From the NCBI GenBank assembly GCA_020723785.1, contig DYIH01000020.1:4707-14359 (forward strand): a stretch of DNA of 9,653 nucleotides, in the 5' to 3' direction. The stretch's first letter is position 1. Each line of letters starts with the position of its first letter. The stretch comes from Thermaerobacter marianensis (GTDB lineage Bacteria; Bacillota; Sulfobacillia; DYIH01). This document shows positions 1 to 5,891 of the stretch, in pieces. The translations under genes and the position numbers were made by a program. The notes under the pieces are model-generated. The model had not been told where the DNA came from. It ran no database searches and was given only the letters and a program-made list of their open reading frames with translations.

Positions 1-1
1 C

Positions 2-415
2 CTGACCGTCGACCCCGGCGGCCCGCCCTGCGGCTGCGGCAACCGGGGCTGCCTGGAGGCCCTGGCCTCGGGGAGCGGCATCCGCCGGCGGACGGGGCGG
101 GACGCCGGCGCGGTCTTCGCCGCGGCCCGCCGGGGAGACGCCGCGGCCCAGGCCGTGATCGAAGACGTGGCCGCGGCCCTCGGCATCGGGCTGGCCGGCC
201 TGGCCAACGCCTTCAACCCCTCGGTGATCGTGCTGGGCGGCGGCATGATCGCCGCATGGGACCTGCTCCACGAGCGGATGGCGGCCGAGATGCGCCGGCG
301 GGCCTTCGCGGCCGTGACCGCCGGCCTGGAAGTGGTGCCGGCGCGGCTGGGGGACGATGCCGGCGTCCTGGGCGCCGCCCGGCTGGTGCTGGACCGGGAC
401 GCCGCTCCCGCCTGA
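2..415 (+). CDS. ROK-family protein (sugar kinase or NagC/XylR-type regulator), C-terminal fragment
   Basis: The open frame enters from the left edge and ends at TGA 413-415, giving 137 visible residues; the N-terminus is outside the window. Near the start is the cysteine motif CGCGNRGCLEALASG, the zinc-binding CxCGxxGCxE signature of ROK proteins. It is followed by a helical region and by NPSVIVLGGGM, the usual C-terminal nucleotide-fold strand and glycine loop of ROK kinases. The end, DDAGVLGAARL, is also typical of the family. ROK members are either ATP-dependent sugar kinases such as glucokinase, or sugar-responsive repressors that add an N-terminal helix-turn-helix. The part that would separate these is missing, so substrate and role stay open; glucokinase is the commoner outcome in Firmicutes. 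The gene converges on the operon that fills the rest of the window and is probably unrelated to it. Confidence 0.9.
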   Translation: MTVDPGGPPCGCGNRGCLEALASGSGIRRRTGRDAGAVFAAARRGDAAAQAVIEDVAAALGIGLAGLANAFNPSVIVLGGGMIAAWDLLHERMAAEMRRRAFAAVTAGLEVVPARLGDDAGVLGAARLVLDRDAAPA

Positions 416-458
416 CCGATTACCCCACCCCTGAACCTCCCCACGGCTAAAGCCCTCG

Positions 459-477
459 CCGGGTCCGGCGCACCCGG
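459..477. terminator. GC-rich hairpin between convergent genes, possible weak terminator
   Basis: CCGGGT (459-464) and ACCCGG (472-477) form a perfect 6-bp stem with a 7-base loop. It lies 44 bases past the stop of the ROK gene and downstream of spoVM on the other strand. No run of T follows on either strand, so it lacks a proper intrinsic-terminator tail. It is the only tidy stem I found in the convergent spacer. Confidence 0.25.
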
Positions 478-517
478 TGGTCTCCCGCGCCCCACGCCGC
501 CCGGTTCAGCGGCCCGG

Positions 518-571
518 CGACGCCACGTTGTCCCGCGACGCTACGTTGCCCAGCGACGCCACGTGTCGAAC
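518..571. repeat. 18-base tandem repeat, three copies
   Basis: Three back-to-back units occupy 518-535, 536-553 and 554-571. The shared core is CGACGCCACGTTG, written CGACGCTACGTTG in unit 2 and CGACGCCACGTGT in unit 3. The units differ at a few positions, mostly in their last third. The repeat fills about a third of the 170-base spacer between the convergent spoVM and ROK genes. The period is divisible by three and the minus strand is open here, reading as a repeated NVAS-type six-residue unit, but there is no convincing start or coding context. I treat it as non-coding. Confidence 0.7.
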
Positions 572-585
572 GCGGACAACCCGGC

Positions 586-669
586 TCACCGGCGCCCGAA
601 CAGCCCCGTCACGGAACGCACCAGCGACAGCAACAACCCGGGCATCCTCAACGCGTAAACCCGCCGCAT
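586..669 (-). CDS. spoVM: Stage V sporulation protein M (SpoVM)
   Basis: This 27-codon frame starts at ATG 669 and stops at TGA 586. It begins MRRVYALRMPG and ends VRSVTGLFGRR. From memory of B. subtilis SpoVM (26 residues, MKFYTIKLPKFLGG then VRAMLGSF), it lines up without gaps after one extra N-terminal residue. Tyr5, the basic residue before the proline, Pro10 (the helix-kinking Pro9 of SpoVM), the Val-Arg pair, the following Gly and the Phe near the end all match. SpoVM is an amphipathic peptide that recognises the convex forespore membrane and anchors the SpoIVA coat basement layer. A strong ribosome site, GAGGTGA, sits five bases before the ATG and fixes this start; an ATG at 723 overlapping the previous stop would add 18 unlikely residues. 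Position also fits: in Bacillus, spoVM closes this same cluster. In B. subtilis it is transcribed by sigma-E. Confidence 0.85.
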   Translation of the reverse strand: MRRVYALRMPGLLLSLVRSVTGLFGRR

Positions 670-719
670 CCCCCTCACCTCGCTTCCCACTAGATCCGCA
701 AGGTTCGGACGGGCATTCC

Positions 720-881
720 TCATCGACCGCGGATGAGCACCACACCGGTCCACATGGTCAGCCCGCCGGCCAGCACCACCCAGAGCCACCAGGGCAGGAA
801 GCGCAGGACGAGGATGCCGCCGGCCGAGAAAACCACCCACCCGATGGCTTTGCGGTAATCGCGCGCCGTCCAACGCCCCAT
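720..881 (-). CDS. Small two-helix membrane protein of unknown function
   Basis: The 53-residue product begins MGRWTARDYRKAIGW and ends LIRGR. After a short basic N-terminus it has two hydrophobic stretches, about residues 13-29 and 31-50, joined by a tight RFLPWW turn, so it is probably a helical hairpin in the membrane. Glycines are frequent in both segments. ATG 881 is chosen because GGGGGTGA lies four bases upstream and because the frame before it is Arg-rich and low in complexity, unlike a protein N-terminus. It lies between rsgA and spoVM, where Bacillus has rpe and thiN. I do not recognise a named family. Being next to spoVM might suggest a role in the sporulating cell envelope, but that rests on position alone. 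Confidence 0.65.
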   Translation of the reverse strand: MGRWTARDYRKAIGWVVFSAGGILVLRFLPWWLWVVLAGGLTMWTGVVLIRGR

Positions 882-942
882 GCCCTCACCCCCGCGCGCC
901 TGCGCCAAGCGCGCCGCCCCGCGGCCGGCCGTTCGCTTTCCC

Positions 943-948
943 AGTATA
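943..948 (-). promoter_or_regulatory. Possible -10 element upstream of the small membrane protein and spoVM
   Basis: Read on the minus strand this is TATACT, inside the only AT-rich patch of the 159-base rsgA-to-membrane-protein spacer (882-1040). It would start transcription about 55 bases before ATG 881. No good -35 hexamer lies 16-18 bases upstream, and the match to the sigma-E -10 consensus is partial. The spacer is the largest gap within the cluster to the left of def-fmt, so a separate promoter for the last two genes is reasonable, but this one is weakly supported. Otherwise the spacer holds only short GC-rich stems, such as CCGCA/TGCGG at 985-997. Confidence 0.25.
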
Positions 949-1040
949 TTGCGTTGCTTCCCTGCGCGCTCCCACCGTCTGCTGCCGCACCCTGCGGGCG
1001 CAACAGCCGACGGCCGTTTTCGAGCCGGCAACGGGGAGGG

Positions 1041-1994
1041 TCAGCGGCGGGGGGCCTCACGGGCGCGGATTTCGGCCAGGAAAGAGGTGTAGCGGGAGTA
1101 GCGGTCGGGGTGGATGGCACCGGCCCCGGCGGCGCGGCGGACGGCGCAGCCGGGCTCGTGCACATGCAGGCACCCCCGGAAGCGGCAGCCGGCGGCCTCC
1201 CGGACAATTTCCGGGAAGCAGCCCGCGAGGTCTTCCCCGGGGATGTACGACAGGTCCAGGCGGCTGAAGCCGGGGGCGTCGGCCACCCAGCCGCCGTCGA
1301 GCGGGAGGAGTTCCACGTGGCGGGTGGTATGACGGCCGCGCCCCGCCTTGGTGCTGACCGCGCCGGTCCGGAGGGTCAATCCCGGCCTCAGGGCGTTGAG
1401 CAGACACGACTTGCCGACCCCGCTCTGGCCGGCGACCACGGTGATCCTCTCCCGGAGGTACGGCCGCAACGCCTCGACCCCCTCTCCCGTGAGGGCGCTG
1501 GTCAGGATGCATGGGTACCCCGCCGACCGGTAAACGGCCACGCGGGCCTCGGCATCCTCCCGGGCCTTGGTGCTCAGGAGGTCGACCTTGTTCAAGGCCA
1601 GAACGGCCGATAACCCTTCCCGTTCGGCCTGCACCAGGATGCGGTCGAGCAGGTCCGAATTCCAGGGCGGCTCGACGCTGGTGAACACCACCAGCACCTG
1701 GTCCACGTTGGCCACCGGCGGGCGCAGGAGCTCGCTGCGGCGGGGCAGCACCTCCTCGATGACGCCGGTGCCGTCCGGCTGCAGCGTCACGCCCACCCGG
1801 TCCCCCACCAGCAGCACGCGGGAGCGATCCGGGTCACCGCGCCCGGACCGCCTCTCGGGGCGCCGGCCCGCCTCCTCCGGCCGGCCGGCCGGCGGCTGCA
1901 GGCGGCCGCGCGGGCGGCAGTCGGCGGTCAGCCCGCCGGGGAGGGCCACCCGGTACCAGATGTTGAACGCTTTGACGATCAGCCCTTGTGTCAT
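1041..1994 (-). CDS. rsgA: Small ribosomal subunit biogenesis GTPase RsgA (YjeQ/CpgA/YloQ)
   Basis: The 317-residue product has the circularly permuted GTPase layout of RsgA: an N-terminal OB-fold (about 1-90), then G4 NKVD (135-138), G5 TSA (165-167), G1 GQSGVGKS (189-196) and G3 DAPG (239-242). A C-terminal zinc knuckle follows, with Cys270, Cys275, His277 and Cys283. RsgA checks late maturation of the 30S decoding centre and leaves after GTP hydrolysis. ATG 1994 is preferred because MTQGLIVKAFNIWYRV matches the usual family beginning. A TTG at 2048 that overlaps the prkC stop would add 18 basic residues and has no properly spaced ribosome site; the site before 1994 (GAGTGG) is also weak. 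Residues about 27-58 carry an Arg/Pro-rich stretch longer than usual for the OB domain. The gene follows prkC by 50 bases. In B. subtilis the orthologue CpgA is a PrkC substrate, which fits this order. Confidence 0.96.
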   Translation of the reverse strand: MTQGLIVKAFNIWYRVALPGGLTADCRPRGRLQPPAGRPEEAGRRPERRSGRGDPDRSRVLLVGDRVGVTLQPDGTGVIEEVLPRRSELLRPPVANVDQVLVVFTSVEPPWNSDLLDRILVQAEREGLSAVLALNKVDLLSTKAREDAEARVAVYRSAGYPCILTSALTGEGVEALRPYLRERITVVAGQSGVGKSCLLNALRPGLTLRTGAVSTKAGRGRHTTRHVELLPLDGGWVADAPGFSRLDLSYIPGEDLAGCFPEIVREAAGCRFRGCLHVHEPGCAVRRAAGAGAIHPDRYSRYTSFLAEIRAREAPRR

Positions 1995-2018
1995 ACGGCG
2001 GCGACCACTCGAGGCGCG

Positions 2019-2047
2019 TGAAAAGGCCCACCCGCGGCGCCTTTTCA
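2019..2047 (-). promoter_or_regulatory. Hairpin in the prkC-rsgA junction containing the prkC stop codon
   Basis: TGAAAAGGC and GCCTTTTCA form a perfect 9-bp stem (arms 2019-2027 and 2039-2047) around an 11-base GC-rich loop. On the transcribed minus strand the first three bases of the stem are the prkC stop TGA, and the second arm carries four T's. It resembles a weak intrinsic terminator or an RNA-processing/stability stem that could lower rsgA expression relative to prkC. The T's are inside the stem and not after it, so strong termination is not expected. Confidence 0.45.
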
Positions 2048-3949
2048 ACCTCCCGGGACCAACACCTCCTGGCTGACAATCTGGTCACCGTAGTAAACCG
2101 TAAGACGCCCCAGGGTGCCGTCCCAGCAGATGTCCTGCAAGGACACCTGGTCGCCGGGCTGATGGCTCCTTTCATAGACGACCCGCTGGCCCAGTTGGTC
2201 CGCAACCGTGACGCGCACCGCGACCGGCGCGTCGGCGGTGACCGGGAAGGTCTTTTGGGTAACGGCGGCACATCCCGAACTGACGACCAGGTCGACCGCA
2301 TCCCCTTCGCGCACGGTGGCGCCCGGGACCGGCGACTGCCGGGCCACCCGGCCCTCGGGGAACCCGGACAGCTCCCGGGCCTGCTGGCGGGGAGTCAGAC
2401 GAAGCTGCTGCAGGGTATTCAGCGCGTCCTCAAGGGTGCTCCCGATGAGGTCGGGCATGCCGAAGGGCGGGGGCGGCGGCCCCTTGCTGATCGTCAGAAA
2501 GACCGTGCTGCCCCGCTTCACGGAACTGTTGCCGCTGGGGTTCTGGTTGATCACGTAATCCCTGGGCACCGTTTCGTGATAACCGGAGTTCTCCACGATC
2601 TTGAAACCGTCGATATTCAGGAGGTTCTGGGCCGTCTGACGGGGTTGGCCCGTGACGTCCGGGACGGTGACGAACTCGGGCCCGCGGGAGACGGTCAGAC
2701 CCACCTCCCGCCCCCGCTTGACCTCCTCGCCCGGGGCCGGCTTCTGTCCGATCACGATCCCGGCCGGCTGGTCGCTGTGAGGCTGGGCCAGCACCGCGGC
2801 GCGCAACCCGGCGGCCTCCAGCCTCTTGCCCGCTTCCACCTGGTCGATGCCGCGCACGTCCGGCACCTTGACAACCGGCACCTGGAACCAGCTCATGAAA
2901 AGGTAGACGCCGTAGCCGGCCAGCGCCAGGGCGGCCAATACCGCCAGGGCCACGAGCTTGAGGCGCCCGCCGGCGGGGGGCCGTCCGGCGTTATGACGGC
3001 CGGCGCGGCGCCGTTCGGCGACGCCGTCCGTCGATACCCGGGAGTCCGGTAGATCCACGTTCCATGCGCGGTCGGGGCCGGCCACCAGGGTTTCGTCCTC
3101 CCAGCCGCCGCCGTCTTCGACCGGCCGGCCGGCCAACCAGGCATCCAGGTCGGCCCGGAACTCCCCCACCGTCTGGTAGCGGCGGGCCGGGTCCTTGGCC
3201 AAGGCCTTTTTGATCACCTTCTCCAGGTCGGGCGGAACCGCGGGATTGACATCGCGCGGCGACGGCGGCTCCTCCTGGACGTGCTTCAGGGCGACCGAGA
3301 TCGGGCTGTCCCCCTGGAAGGGAACGTTGCCGGTGAGCATCTCGTACAGGACGACGCCCGCGGAGTAGAGGTCGGAACGCTCGTCGACAGCGCGTCCACG
3401 GGCCTGCTCCGGCGAGAAATAATGGGCGGACCCCACGATGCTGCCGGTATGCACCAGGGTCGCGCCGTTGGTGGCGCGGGCGATGCCGAAGTCGGCCACC
3501 TTCACCCGGCCGCTCTTGGCCAGCAGGATGTTGTGGGACTTGATATCCCTGTGCACCACCTGCTGCTGGTGGGCGTGCTCCAGGGCATCGAGGACCTGCC
3601 GGGCGACCTCGACGGCGGTCCGCGCCGGCAAGGGACCGTCGTGGGCGATGCGGTCCTTGAGGGTCCGGCCCTCCACGTACTCCATCACCAGGTAATGAAC
3701 GTCGCCGTCCTGGCCGACGTCGTAGAGGGAAACGATGTTGGGATGGGAGAGGCTGGCCACGGCCTGGGCCTCCCGCCGGAAGCGCTCGAGGAAGTCCGCG
3801 TCGCTGGCGAACTGCTCACGCAACACCTTGATGGACACGGGACGGCCCAGGAACGCGTCGCGGGCCCGGTAGACGACGGCCATGCCGCCGCCGCCCAGGC
3901 GTTCCTCGATCTCGTACCGGTTGTTGAGAACCCGCCCGATCAGCAACAT
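2045..3949 (-). CDS. prkC: PASTA-domain Ser/Thr protein kinase PrkC (Stk1/PknB type)
   Basis: The 634-residue product is a single-pass membrane kinase. The cytoplasmic kinase domain spans about 11-272, with glycine loop GGGGMAVVY (19-27), ATP lysine Lys41, catalytic HRDIKSHN (Asp135), DFG (153-155), an activation loop with Thr164 and Thr168, and SPEQ (179-182). A basic juxtamembrane linker precedes one transmembrane helix (about 331-353). Outside the cell lie three PASTA repeats (about 357-423, 424-490, 496-559), with a five-proline linker before the third, and a C-terminal beta domain like that of Bacillus PrkC. PrkC senses peptidoglycan fragments and controls germination, envelope and translation factors. 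Two usual residues differ: VAIK reads VSIK, and the proline of HRDIKP is serine; the catalytic residues are intact. Cys560 and Cys608 outside the membrane could form a disulfide. ATG 3949 has GAGGG nine bases upstream. The partner phosphatase is the gene just before it, 38 bases away. Confidence 0.97.
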   Translation of the reverse strand: MLLIGRVLNNRYEIEERLGGGGMAVVYRARDAFLGRPVSIKVLREQFASDADFLERFRREAQAVASLSHPNIVSLYDVGQDGDVHYLVMEYVEGRTLKDRIAHDGPLPARTAVEVARQVLDALEHAHQQQVVHRDIKSHNILLAKSGRVKVADFGIARATNGATLVHTGSIVGSAHYFSPEQARGRAVDERSDLYSAGVVLYEMLTGNVPFQGDSPISVALKHVQEEPPSPRDVNPAVPPDLEKVIKKALAKDPARRYQTVGEFRADLDAWLAGRPVEDGGGWEDETLVAGPDRAWNVDLPDSRVSTDGVAERRRAGRHNAGRPPAGGRLKLVALAVLAALALAGYGVYLFMSWFQVPVVKVPDVRGIDQVEAGKRLEAAGLRAAVLAQPHSDQPAGIVIGQKPAPGEEVKRGREVGLTVSRGPEFVTVPDVTGQPRQTAQNLLNIDGFKIVENSGYHETVPRDYVINQNPSGNSSVKRGSTVFLTISKGPPPPPFGMPDLIGSTLEDALNTLQQLRLTPRQQARELSGFPEGRVARQSPVPGATVREGDAVDLVVSSGCAAVTQKTFPVTADAPVAVRVTVADQLGQRVVYERSHQPGDQVSLQDICWDGTLGRLTVYYGDQIVSQEVLVPGG

Positions 3950-3987
3950 CCCGCTTTGCCCTCACTCCCCGCGATCATCATGCGGAA

Positions 3988-4728
3988 TCAGATGACTGCC
4001 ACGATTACTGTCACGTTGTCCATTCCCCCACGCAGGTTGGCGAGGCCCACCAGCCGGGCGGCCACTTGATCGAAATCCTCCGCGGGATTGGTGACCGCCG
4101 CCAGGATTTCGTCCGCGGAGACCAGCGCGGTCAGGCCGTCGGTGGCCAGGACCAAGCGGTCGCCCGGCTCCAGCCTCTCGCGGACCACGTCCACCGCAGT
4201 CTGCCGTTCGACCCCCAGGGCGCGGGTCAGCATGTGCCGCTGGGGATGGGCCATCGCCTCGGCCTCGCTGAGGCTGCCGGTCCTGAGCAGTTCGCCCACC
4301 AGGGAGTGATCGTCCGTCAGTTGCCGGATGCGGCCGCCGCGGATCATATACGCGCGGCTGTCCCCGACGTGGGCCAGGAAGAGGCTGTCGCCGGCCACCA
4401 GGGCGGCGGTCAGCGTCGTGCCCATCCCGGCCAGGTCCATGCGGCCCCGCCCGTGACGGTAGACCTTGCGGTTGGCCGCGCGTATGGCGCCGGCCAGCCG
4501 GCGGGCCAGGTCCGCCTGCGCGGCGTCCGGGGCCAGGGCCTTGGCCAGGTACCTCCGCAGGGAGTCCACCGCCAGCCTGCTGGCCACCTCGCCGGCCTGG
4601 TGGCCGCCCATGCCGTCCGCCACCACGAGCAGGGTATGATCCGGGCGTCCGGGAACGTCCCAGACGCAGAGGTGGTCCTCGTTCAGATCGCGCACCCGGC
4701 CCACGTGGCTGGCCAGACTGACCCGCAT
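3988..4728 (-). CDS. prpC: PP2C-family Ser/Thr protein phosphatase (PrpC/Stp)
   Basis: The 246-residue product is a complete single-domain PPM phosphatase of the usual bacterial length. Visible motifs in order are RDLNEDH (13-19), VVADGMGGHQAGEVAS (35-50), GTTLTA (103-108), AHVGDSRAY (119-127), LTDDHS (137-142), LTRALG (167-172), ATDGLT (195-200) and GGMDNVTV (234-241). The metal ligands are expected to be Asp18, Asp38, Gly39, Asp197 and Asp237, which bind two or three Mn/Mg ions. There is no signal peptide or membrane segment, so it is cytoplasmic. It removes phosphates placed by the PrkC kinase encoded next to it, and the pair is conserved together across Firmicutes. The gene starts 15 bases after rlmN ends. 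Its ribosome site is not strong: a GGGG stretch about seven bases upstream of ATG 4728. Confidence 0.96.
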   Translation of the reverse strand: MRVSLASHVGRVRDLNEDHLCVWDVPGRPDHTLLVVADGMGGHQAGEVASRLAVDSLRRYLAKALAPDAAQADLARRLAGAIRAANRKVYRHGRGRMDLAGMGTTLTAALVAGDSLFLAHVGDSRAYMIRGGRIRQLTDDHSLVGELLRTGSLSEAEAMAHPQRHMLTRALGVERQTAVDVVRERLEPGDRLVLATDGLTALVSADEILAAVTNPAEDFDQVAARLVGLANLRGGMDNVTVIVAVI

Positions 4729-4743
4729 GCTATCGCCCCGCCC

Positions 4744-5820
4744 TTACACCCCGTCACGCCCGTCGGGCGTGACGGGGACCCCGAATCCAGCGGCGCGCCG
4801 CCGCCGCAATTGGCCGCAGGCGGCGTCGATGCCGGCGCCCAGTTCCCGCCGCACCGTCGTGCTGATACCGTAACGCGTCACTATCTCCTGAAACTCCCGT
4901 ACCCGTTCCGGGGGTGACCCGGCGAGCCCCCGCCCGCTGGGGTTCAGGGGGATCAGGTTCACGTGGCAAAGCCTCCCCTGCAACAGGCGGCCGAGTTCCC
5001 GGGCCAGCTCGGGGAGGTCGTTGACCCCGTCGATCAGCGCGTATTCGAAGGTCACCCGGCGCCCGGTCCGCGCCGCGTATTCGTCGCAGGCCGCCAGGAG
5101 TTCCGCGATCGGGTGGCGGCGGTTGACCGGCACCAGCCGGGAACGCAGCTCGTCGTTGGGCGCGTGCAGGGATACGGCCAGGGTGACGGGCAGGCCTTCC
5201 CCCGCCAGCCGCCTGATGCCGGGCACCAAACCACTGGTGGAGAGGGTCATGTTCCGATAGCTGATGCCCAGCCCGTCCGGCTCGTGGATCAGCCTCAGGA
5301 ATTTGACCACCGCGTCGTAGTTCTCCAACGGCTCGCCGATGCCCATCAGCACCACGTGGCTGACCCGCTCCGCCGCCCCCAGGTCGCGCTGAATCGCCAG
5401 CACCTGCTCGGCCATCTCTCCCGCCGTGAGCGGCCGCACCAGCCCCCCCACCGTGGAAGCGCAGAAGGCGCAGCCCATGCGGCAACCGACCTGGGTGGAC
5501 ACGCAGACGCTGTTGCCGTAGCGATGGCGCAGAAGCACCGTCTCGACCGTCTCGCCGTCGGCCAGTTCGAGCAGGAGCTTGACGGTGCCGTCTCCGCGGT
5601 CCTCCTGGCGCTCCAGGACGCGGGCGCGGCCGATGACCGCCACCCGGGCCAGCCGCTCCCGCAACGCCCTGGGCAGGTTGGTCATCTCCCGCCAATCGAC
5701 GGCGCCCCGCCCGTGCACCCACCGGAACACCTGCCGCGCACGGTAGGCCTGCTCGCCCAGGCGTTCGCAGAAGGCCCGCATCTCGGAAGGGCTCATTTCC
5801 TTGAGGTCGGGCTTGTCCAT
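4744..5820 (-). CDS. rlmN: Dual-specificity rRNA/tRNA adenine C2-methyltransferase RlmN
   Basis: The 358-residue product is a radical-SAM enzyme that makes m2A2503 in 23S rRNA and m2A37 in some tRNAs. The 4Fe-4S ligands are in CRMGCAFC (Cys113, Cys117, Cys120). The SAM-contact motif MGIGEPLENYDAV is at 159-171, STSG at 194-197, and the methyl-carrying cysteine is in GIDAACGQL (Cys335). The N-terminal helical RNA-binding part, including YRARQVFRWVH (26-36), is intact. I chose ATG 5820 because it gives the conserved beginning MDKPDLKEMSPSEM and follows AAGGG by about seven bases. An upstream ATG at 5895 forms an ATGA overlap with the rsmB stop and also has an AGGA site; it would add 25 residues of less typical composition. 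Both starts are possible. The length matches the family, and the next gene follows after 15 bases. Confidence 0.97.
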   Translation of the reverse strand: MDKPDLKEMSPSEMRAFCERLGEQAYRARQVFRWVHGRGAVDWREMTNLPRALRERLARVAVIGRARVLERQEDRGDGTVKLLLELADGETVETVLLRHRYGNSVCVSTQVGCRMGCAFCASTVGGLVRPLTAGEMAEQVLAIQRDLGAAERVSHVVLMGIGEPLENYDAVVKFLRLIHEPDGLGISYRNMTLSTSGLVPGIRRLAGEGLPVTLAVSLHAPNDELRSRLVPVNRRHPIAELLAACDEYAARTGRRVTFEYALIDGVNDLPELARELGRLLQGRLCHVNLIPLNPSGRGLAGSPPERVREFQEIVTRYGISTTVRRELGAGIDAACGQLRRRRAAGFGVPVTPDGRDGV

Positions 5821-5891
5821 GGCCCATCCCTTGCTCTCACCGACAGGCACGGAGGCCTGATGGCGGCCCCGATTTTTTACATTTCGCGATG

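Noticed and set aside
506..745. Open frame on the minus strand (79 residues) crossing the 18-base repeats with an NVAS-type repeat
   Set aside because: It runs through the spoVM region in another frame, has mixed low-complexity composition and no ribosome site. SpoVM and the membrane protein explain the coding signal better.
997..1026. Terminator-like GCCGACGGC stem followed by CGTTTT on the plus strand
   Set aside because: No plus-strand gene ends there, and on the minus strand, where rsgA ends, there is no following T run.
477..1613. Long plus-strand frame of 378 residues
   Set aside because: It lies opposite rsgA and the spacers, is Pro/Arg/Gly-rich and has no recognisable domain. It is a high-GC antisense shadow.
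1995..2048. TTG 2048 as the rsgA start, overlapping the prkC stop
   Set aside because: It has no properly spaced ribosome site, adds 18 atypical basic residues, and the hairpin occupies this stretch. ATG 1994 gives the family-typical N-terminus.
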